Positions 21,618 through 25,666 of a DNA stretch of 25,666 nucleotides are shown here, piece by piece. The notes beneath the pieces were generated by a model. That model searched no databases. It worked only from the letters and a program-made list of their open reading frames with translations, and had not been told where the DNA came from. The stretch lies in NCBI GenBank assembly GCA_027449585.1, contig DAIDLJ010000008.1, positions 1 to 25,666 of the forward strand. The letters are read 5' to 3'. This DNA comes from Microcaldota archaeon. Its GTDB lineage: Archaea > Micrarchaeota > Micrarchaeia > Micrarchaeales > CABMGC01. Each line of letters starts with the position of its first letter. Within the stretch, counting starts at the first letter, position 1. The position numbers and the translations under genes were made by a program.

Positions 21618-23165
21618 ATGGAAGGCAGGACAAAAGAGGAGATGCGCGGGAAGCACTGGACCGAGATACTGGTGGACCGGCTGCTTGATGAGAAGAAAGC
21701 GCCATATTCAATAACCGGAGGCATGACAACAAGCGGCCCTGCCCATCTTGGAACCATATGTGAATTCCTCTATCCTGCAGTGATAAGGCAGTCACTCAAG
21801 AACAAGGGAGTTGAAGCTGACTTTAATTTCATAGGGGACATACTCGATGCATTTGACGGAATACCTTTTGAGTTGCAGAAATATTCCGATGTGCTGATTC
21901 CTGAGCTCGGGAAGCCTTTGGTGTACACAATTGATCCGATGGGGTGCCACACGTCTTTTGGCATGCATTACCTAGAGCAGGCCAAATCCCTGATGAAGCT
22001 GCTCTCACTTGACATAGAGGTTTTGACTGCGCAGGAACTGTATGCTAGCGGTAGGATGGATAAGTATGCCTCGCTCTTCCTCCACGAGGAAGAGGCAGTC
22101 AAGGAGGTAGTCGCAAAGACCTCCATGAAGAAGGTAGAGGATCTTAAAGGATGGAGCCCGATAATGCCAATCTGCGATAAATGCGGGAAGATCGCCACTA
22201 CTGTAGTGACGTCCCACACGGACATCGAGTATGAATACTCTTGCAATAAGGACGTTGAATACACGAAGGGATGCGGATTCTCTGGGCGGGCGAAGCTATC
22301 TGACCACAAATATAAGTTGCAATGGAGGCTGCACTGGCCAGCATGGCAGGCGGTCTTCGACTCCAGCATAGAAGGCAGCGGAATAGACCATATGACAAAG
22401 GGTGGAAGCGCTACTACGGCGTACTCGATTCACAAGGAAATACTAAAGCGCGAGCCACCAATACTCTTCAAATACGGATTCATACTGATAAATGGGAAGA
22501 AGTACTCAAAGTCAAAGGGAATAGGAATGAGCGCGATGGAGCTTACGCAGCTGATACCTCCGGAAATACTCAAGTACGCACTGATAGAGCCGGACATACA
22601 AAGCGACAAGGATATAGATCCTACCGGGGACAAGCTAGTACTCCTGTATGATACGGTTGAAAGGACCAGCAGGCTTGCAGCTGCGGAGAACAGGGCAGAT
22701 GAGAAGAGGATGCTCGCATTCAAAGTGGCCATAGGAAAACTCCCATGGAAGGCATCTTTTGTCGACATGCTCCTGAACTACCAGATATACAAGGACTGGG
22801 ACAAGGTTGCCGAGATAGTAAACGACAGGGAGGGCGTTGGATATCTCTCAGAGTATATAGAAAGATGGATAGCGATGGGATATGCCCCTGAAAGGTATAA
22901 CTTCTCGATAAAGAGCAGCAAGATAAGCGAAAACCGTGAAGTGGTTGGGAAGTTCGTACAGAGCCTTAGGCCTGGAATGACAGATCTCGAGGTACACAAC
23001 CTTGTCTATGATACTGCAAAGGCCCAGGGTGTTGACGCAAACTCGCTGTTCGCTTCGATATACTTGGCAATAATAGGAAAGGAGAAGGGGCCTAGAATGG
23101 GCAAGCTTCTTTGCGCCATAGGAATAGATAAAGTCAGGCAGATGCTTGAATTCTCGATAAGCTAG
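21618..23165 (+). CDS. lysS: Lysyl-tRNA synthetase, class I
   Basis: This enzyme charges tRNA-Lys with lysine. The class I (archaeal and spirochaete) form is clear: the HIGH-type motif is PAHLG (41-45) after ITGGMTTSG, and the KMSKS motif appears as KYSKSK (295-300). A zinc-binding insertion shows CDKC and two later cysteines, followed by LQWRLHWPAWQAVF and GIDHMTKGG, both hallmarks of this class. The C-terminal helical domain recognises the anticodon. The 515 residues match the usual length. ATG 21618 is the first start in frame; there is no clear ribosome binding site. The cognate tRNA-Lys(UUU) lies upstream on the same strand. The gene converges on maf with 37 bases between stops. Confidence 0.97.
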   Translation: MEGRTKEEMRGKHWTEILVDRLLDEKKAPYSITGGMTTSGPAHLGTICEFLYPAVIRQSLKNKGVEADFNFIGDILDAFDGIPFELQKYSDVLIPELGKPLVYTIDPMGCHTSFGMHYLEQAKSLMKLLSLDIEVLTAQELYASGRMDKYASLFLHEEEAVKEVVAKTSMKKVEDLKGWSPIMPICDKCGKIATTVVTSHTDIEYEYSCNKDVEYTKGCGFSGRAKLSDHKYKLQWRLHWPAWQAVFDSSIEGSGIDHMTKGGSATTAYSIHKEILKREPPILFKYGFILINGKKYSKSKGIGMSAMELTQLIPPEILKYALIEPDIQSDKDIDPTGDKLVLLYDTVERTSRLAAAENRADEKRMLAFKVAIGKLPWKASFVDMLLNYQIYKDWDKVAEIVNDREGVGYLSEYIERWIAMGYAPERYNFSIKSSKISENREVVGKFVQSLRPGMTDLEVHNLVYDTAKAQGVDANSLFASIYLAIIGKEKGPRMGKLLCAIGIDKVRQMLEFSIS

Positions 23166-23178
23166 ATTATCCCTGGCA

Positions 23179-23205
23179 TAAGCATCAGGCCAAGTGCCAT
23201 GCTTA
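23179..23205. repeat. Inverted repeat between lysS and maf
   Basis: TAAGCAT (23179-23185) and ATGCTTA (23199-23205) form a 7-bp inverted repeat with a 13-base loop, covering the maf stop codon. An overlapping TGGCA/TGCCA pair offers an alternative fold. It may mark transcript ends of the two converging genes; no long T-run accompanies it. Confidence 0.3.
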
Positions 23206-23784
23206 CTTAAGGAGGCTCTCGCCCATCCTCTCTAGCATCTTAAACAAGACTGCAAGCGGCAGGCCGGTGATGTTGTAGTAATCGCCCCGTATCCATTCGA
23301 CGAGTATCGCGCCCTTGCCCTGTATGCCGTAGCTTCCTGCCTTGCCCATTGGCTCGCCTGTGCCGACATACCAGCTTATCATGCTCCTGCTTAGGCTGCG
23401 CATCTTGACATAGGTAGTTGCCGAGCTTACTTGGGATGATCCTGTTGCTGCGTCGATTATGCAGATCCCCGTAGTGACCTTATGGACCTTGCCGCTAAGG
23501 AAGCGCAATGTGGATATCGCATCCGAGCTGTCTACTGGCTTTCCTATTATTTTATTGCCTACTGAAACGACAGAATCTGCGCCTATGATTATTCCGCCTT
23601 TATATGACTTGGCAACCGACCTGGCCTTCATTGTAGCGAGCCTCTTAACGTAAGTGGACGGATGGGACAGGCTTATGCTTCTCTCATCAAAACCGCTGGG
23701 CACTATCTTTGGATCAATTCCCATCTGCCTTAGGAGATTTGCGCGCATGGGAGAACCTGATGCCAGTATTATCCTCTTTGGCAA
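23203..23784 (-). CDS. maf: Maf-like nucleoside triphosphate pyrophosphatase
   Basis: Maf proteins hydrolyse modified or canonical NTPs such as dTTP and UTP to the monophosphate and pyrophosphate, cleaning the nucleotide pool. The 193 residues carry all family motifs: LASGSPMR (7-14), GADS with D70, IGKP (80-83), and GKAGSYGIQGKGAILVEWI (147-165) followed by GDYYNITGLPL. The start is TTG 23784: the codon before it is TAA, so the frame cannot extend, and the next ATG (residue 13) would delete the first motif. GGTGG 7 bases upstream is a good ribosome binding site. Minus-strand TTATTTATGC (23815-23824) is the likely TATA box, so maf has its own promoter after the AAA gene. Confidence 0.95.
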   Translation of the reverse strand: MPKRIILASGSPMRANLLRQMGIDPKIVPSGFDERSISLSHPSTYVKRLATMKARSVAKSYKGGIIIGADSVVSVGNKIIGKPVDSSDAISTLRFLSGKVHKVTTGICIIDAATGSSQVSSATTYVKMRSLSRSMISWYVGTGEPMGKAGSYGIQGKGAILVEWIRGDYYNITGLPLAVLFKMLERMGESLLK

Positions 23785-23814
23785 TTAACCACCGCTTTAA
23801 TCTGGGCAGGATAT

Positions 23815-23824
23815 GCATAAATAA
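23815..23824 (-). promoter_or_regulatory. TATA box of maf
   Basis: Minus-strand TTATTTATGC is centred about 35 bases upstream of the TTG start at 23784, lying between the end of the AAA ATPase gene and maf. Confidence 0.55.
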
Positions 23825-23848
23825 CAGGCTAGCTTGCGTACTGCCTCG

Positions 23849-25618
23849 TTATCCGACGGCGCGTTTTGGCGGCCTGAAGCCTACTTCATGATTTGCCTTT
23901 GATGCGCCGAAGGGCTTGTAAGTGACATTGCTGTTTAGCGCAGGCTCTATGTCGTTTAGGGCTTTTACGAAGTCCTTCATGGATACGCTCTTCCTTCCCT
24001 CCCTTATCGCCATCATGCCGGCCTCCCTGCAGATATTCTCAAGCTCCGCGCCGCTGTACTTCTCAGTTGATGATGCAAGGATATTCAGGTCTACATCGGC
24101 GTCGACCGGCATCTTTGCGGTGTGGATCTTTAATATAGATAGCCTTGCCGCCTCGTCTGGTATCGGTATCTCTATCAATCGGTCGAACCTGCCGGGCCTC
24201 AAGAAGGCAGGGTCTATCAGGTCCGGCCTGTTCGTCGCGCCTATGACTACCACATCCTTGAGCTCGTTTACGCCATCGAGCTCGGTGAGCAGTGCGTTGA
24301 GTATCCTGCTGCCGACTCCTGAATCAAGATTTCTGCCGCTTCTCTCTCCGGCAATAGCATCTATTTCGTCTATGAATATCACTGCAGGCGCCGCGCCCCT
24401 TGCCTTCTGGAATATCTCCCTCACCTTCCTCTCGCTCTCGCCTACGTACATGTTGAAGAGCTCAGTGGCCTTGACCGATATGAAGTTTGCGTTGCTCTCG
24501 TTTGCAACGGCCTTTGCAAGAAGCGTCTTTCCGGTTCCTGCAGGGCCATAAAGGAGTATGCCCTTTATAGGTCTCACGCCCATTCTGGTGAACGCTCCCG
24601 GATTGGTGAGAGGAAGCTCTACGGCCTCCTTTATCTCGTTCTTGACTTTTTCAAGGCCGCCGACGTCTCCCCACTTAACCATCGGCACTTCAACCATGCT
24701 GTCCCTCATCGTGCTTGGCTTTATGGTATCGAGTGCTTTTATCACATCGTTTGTGGTTATCTTCACGTGCTCTGAACCTATTGCAGAGGAATTATTGCTG
24801 TAGAGTGTGTCCTTGTCCCGAAGTAGGTCTTTCTTCTCAAGAACTCGCTTTATCGCTATTAGGGCCGATTCCTTGATTAGCGAGTGCAGGTCGGCGCCGG
24901 TGTATCCGGATGTCATTTCGGCAATCTTGTTCACGCTGATACTGGATCCTGCGTTCTGGTTCTTGATCAGTATCTTCAGTATATCTATTCTTGCCTTTTT
25001 GTTTGGGATGCCTACTTCAATCTCATTCTCCAGCCTGCCTTCACGCCTTAGATGGTCCCCGAGCTCCTTGAGGTCATTTGTTATGCCTATTACAAGAGGT
25101 CCGTTCTTGTACTTTGCCGAAAGCTCCATAAGCATGGCAAGAAGCGTCTCTGATTTCCTTGCTATCAAGTCTATATTGTCTATTATTATGACTGAATTTG
25201 GCTTGGAGCGGGCCAGCTCAAACAGATCCAATAACATGCTGTTAATCCCTGGTTCATAACGCAGCCTTGCGCCGTCTATAAACTTGAATTCTATTGGGAC
25301 GCTCTTTGCCAAGGTCTCTGCAAGAAGCGTCTTTCCTGTTCCTGGAGGGCCATGTATCAATATACCGCTCGTGCGCTCAAGCCTCGCCTCGTCGAAAAGC
25401 GATCCGTATCTTATTGGCAGGTATACGAGCTCCAGCAGCCTGTTTATCTCCTTGTCAAGGCCGCCTACTTCACCGAATTTCTCGGATATCTTTGGCAGCG
25501 GAATAGGATTTGGAGTTGGCACAATGGTTTTTGGATTGGACTGCTCTGCTTTTTGCTGGGCAGAAGAACTAACGCTCTCGCCGTTGATATCATCATCTCC
25601 GCCTTTGTCATCTGCCAT
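23849..25618 (-). CDS. Cdc48/VAT-like double AAA ATPase without N-domain
   Basis: Two AAA domains in tandem, 589 residues against about 730-800 for archaeal Cdc48/VAT. The first 40 residues are acidic and Gln/Ser/Pro-rich instead of the double-psi barrel N-domain that binds substrates. D1 (about 45-300) has Walker A GPPGTGKT (90-97), but Walker B is IIIDN with Asn148 in place of the catalytic Glu, and its pore loop (LRYEPGIN) is unlike the usual YYGES, so D1 probably binds ATP without hydrolysing it. D2 (about 310-560) is complete: GPAGTGKT (358-365), IFIDEID with E418, pore MYVGES (390-395), sensor ATNRPD and FLRPGRFD. It should form a hexameric ring that unfolds or remodels proteins using D2. 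Its upstream region has a 7-bp hairpin (25630-25646). Confidence 0.93.
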   Translation of the reverse strand: MADDKGGDDDINGESVSSSAQQKAEQSNPKTIVPTPNPIPLPKISEKFGEVGGLDKEINRLLELVYLPIRYGSLFDEARLERTSGILIHGPPGTGKTLLAETLAKSVPIEFKFIDGARLRYEPGINSMLLDLFELARSKPNSVIIIDNIDLIARKSETLLAMLMELSAKYKNGPLVIGITNDLKELGDHLRREGRLENEIEVGIPNKKARIDILKILIKNQNAGSSISVNKIAEMTSGYTGADLHSLIKESALIAIKRVLEKKDLLRDKDTLYSNNSSAIGSEHVKITTNDVIKALDTIKPSTMRDSMVEVPMVKWGDVGGLEKVKNEIKEAVELPLTNPGAFTRMGVRPIKGILLYGPAGTGKTLLAKAVANESNANFISVKATELFNMYVGESERKVREIFQKARGAAPAVIFIDEIDAIAGERSGRNLDSGVGSRILNALLTELDGVNELKDVVVIGATNRPDLIDPAFLRPGRFDRLIEIPIPDEAARLSILKIHTAKMPVDADVDLNILASSTEKYSGAELENICREAGMMAIREGRKSVSMKDFVKALNDIEPALNSNVTYKPFGASKANHEVGFRPPKRAVG

Positions 25619-25629
25619 TTAGCCACATA

Positions 25630-25646
25630 CCCCAATAGGATTGGGG
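25630..25646. repeat. Perfect inverted repeat upstream of the AAA ATPase
   Basis: CCCCAAT and ATTGGGG form a 7-bp perfect inverted repeat with a 3-base centre, 12 bases upstream of ATG 25618. A weak AT-rich box (minus-strand TTCTTAAACATT) lies just beyond it near 25654-25665, so the repeat would overlap the transcription start, where a repressor could act; it may also be an mRNA leader hairpin. Confidence 0.4.
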
Positions 25647-25666
25647 CTATCAATGTTTAAGAATTT

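Overview
The window is from an archaeon. The archaeal markers are fibrillarin, RtcB RNA ligase, a class I lysyl-tRNA synthetase, a Cdc48-like double AAA ATPase, TATA boxes about 30-35 bases before most starts, and a tRNA-Leu whose T-loop carries an extra 14 bases that look like a tiny intron. Short leaders, small intergenic gaps, many surface proteins with Thr-rich stalks and a bacterial-type uvrBAC operon suggest a small-genome lineage such as Micrarchaeota or another DPANN group. That placement is inference, because no 16S gene is present.

Layout. 1-188: tail of a left-handed beta-helix acyltransferase. 250-322: tRNA-Gln(UUG), minus strand. 465-6861: uvrB-uvrA-uvrC on the minus strand, joined by ATGA overlaps; uvrC ends at a stop codon, beyond which a decayed helix-hairpin-helix domain is still readable. 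6862-7423: divergent promoter region, a possible 51-codon ORF and a basic 101-residue protein. 7429-11953: a response regulator (winged helix, receiver, degenerate GGDEF-like domain) and a soluble GAF/PAS histidine kinase on the minus strand, flanking a plus-strand membrane-anchored surface protein. 12022-15326: fibrillarin, a zinc-ribbon helical protein and a GH15 glycosidase on the plus strand. 15333-18665: rtcB (minus) facing away from tRNA-Leu(CAA), then a C39-like protein lacking the usual catalytic Cys, and an alpha/beta hydrolase. 18724-21459: tRNA-Lys(UUU), two integral membrane proteins and a DUF2341 surface protein. 21618-23165: lysS with an unusually long, structured leader. 23203-25618: maf and an AAA ATPase with a broken first ATPase site and no Cdc48 N-domain, both on the minus strand.

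How they connect. UvrA, UvrB and UvrC form one excision-repair machine. The kinase and regulator are probably partners and may control or sense through the surface protein between them. RtcB is the ligase needed to join tRNA halves after intron removal and lies directly beside the tRNA gene that appears to need it. The most notable observations are the T-loop insertion next to rtcB, the UvrC remnant, the loss of canonical catalytic or signature residues in three proteins (C39-like protein, AAA ATPase D1, GGDEF-like domain), and three single TATA boxes placed to serve two divergent genes. No CRISPR array, insertion sequence, rRNA gene or intein was seen.
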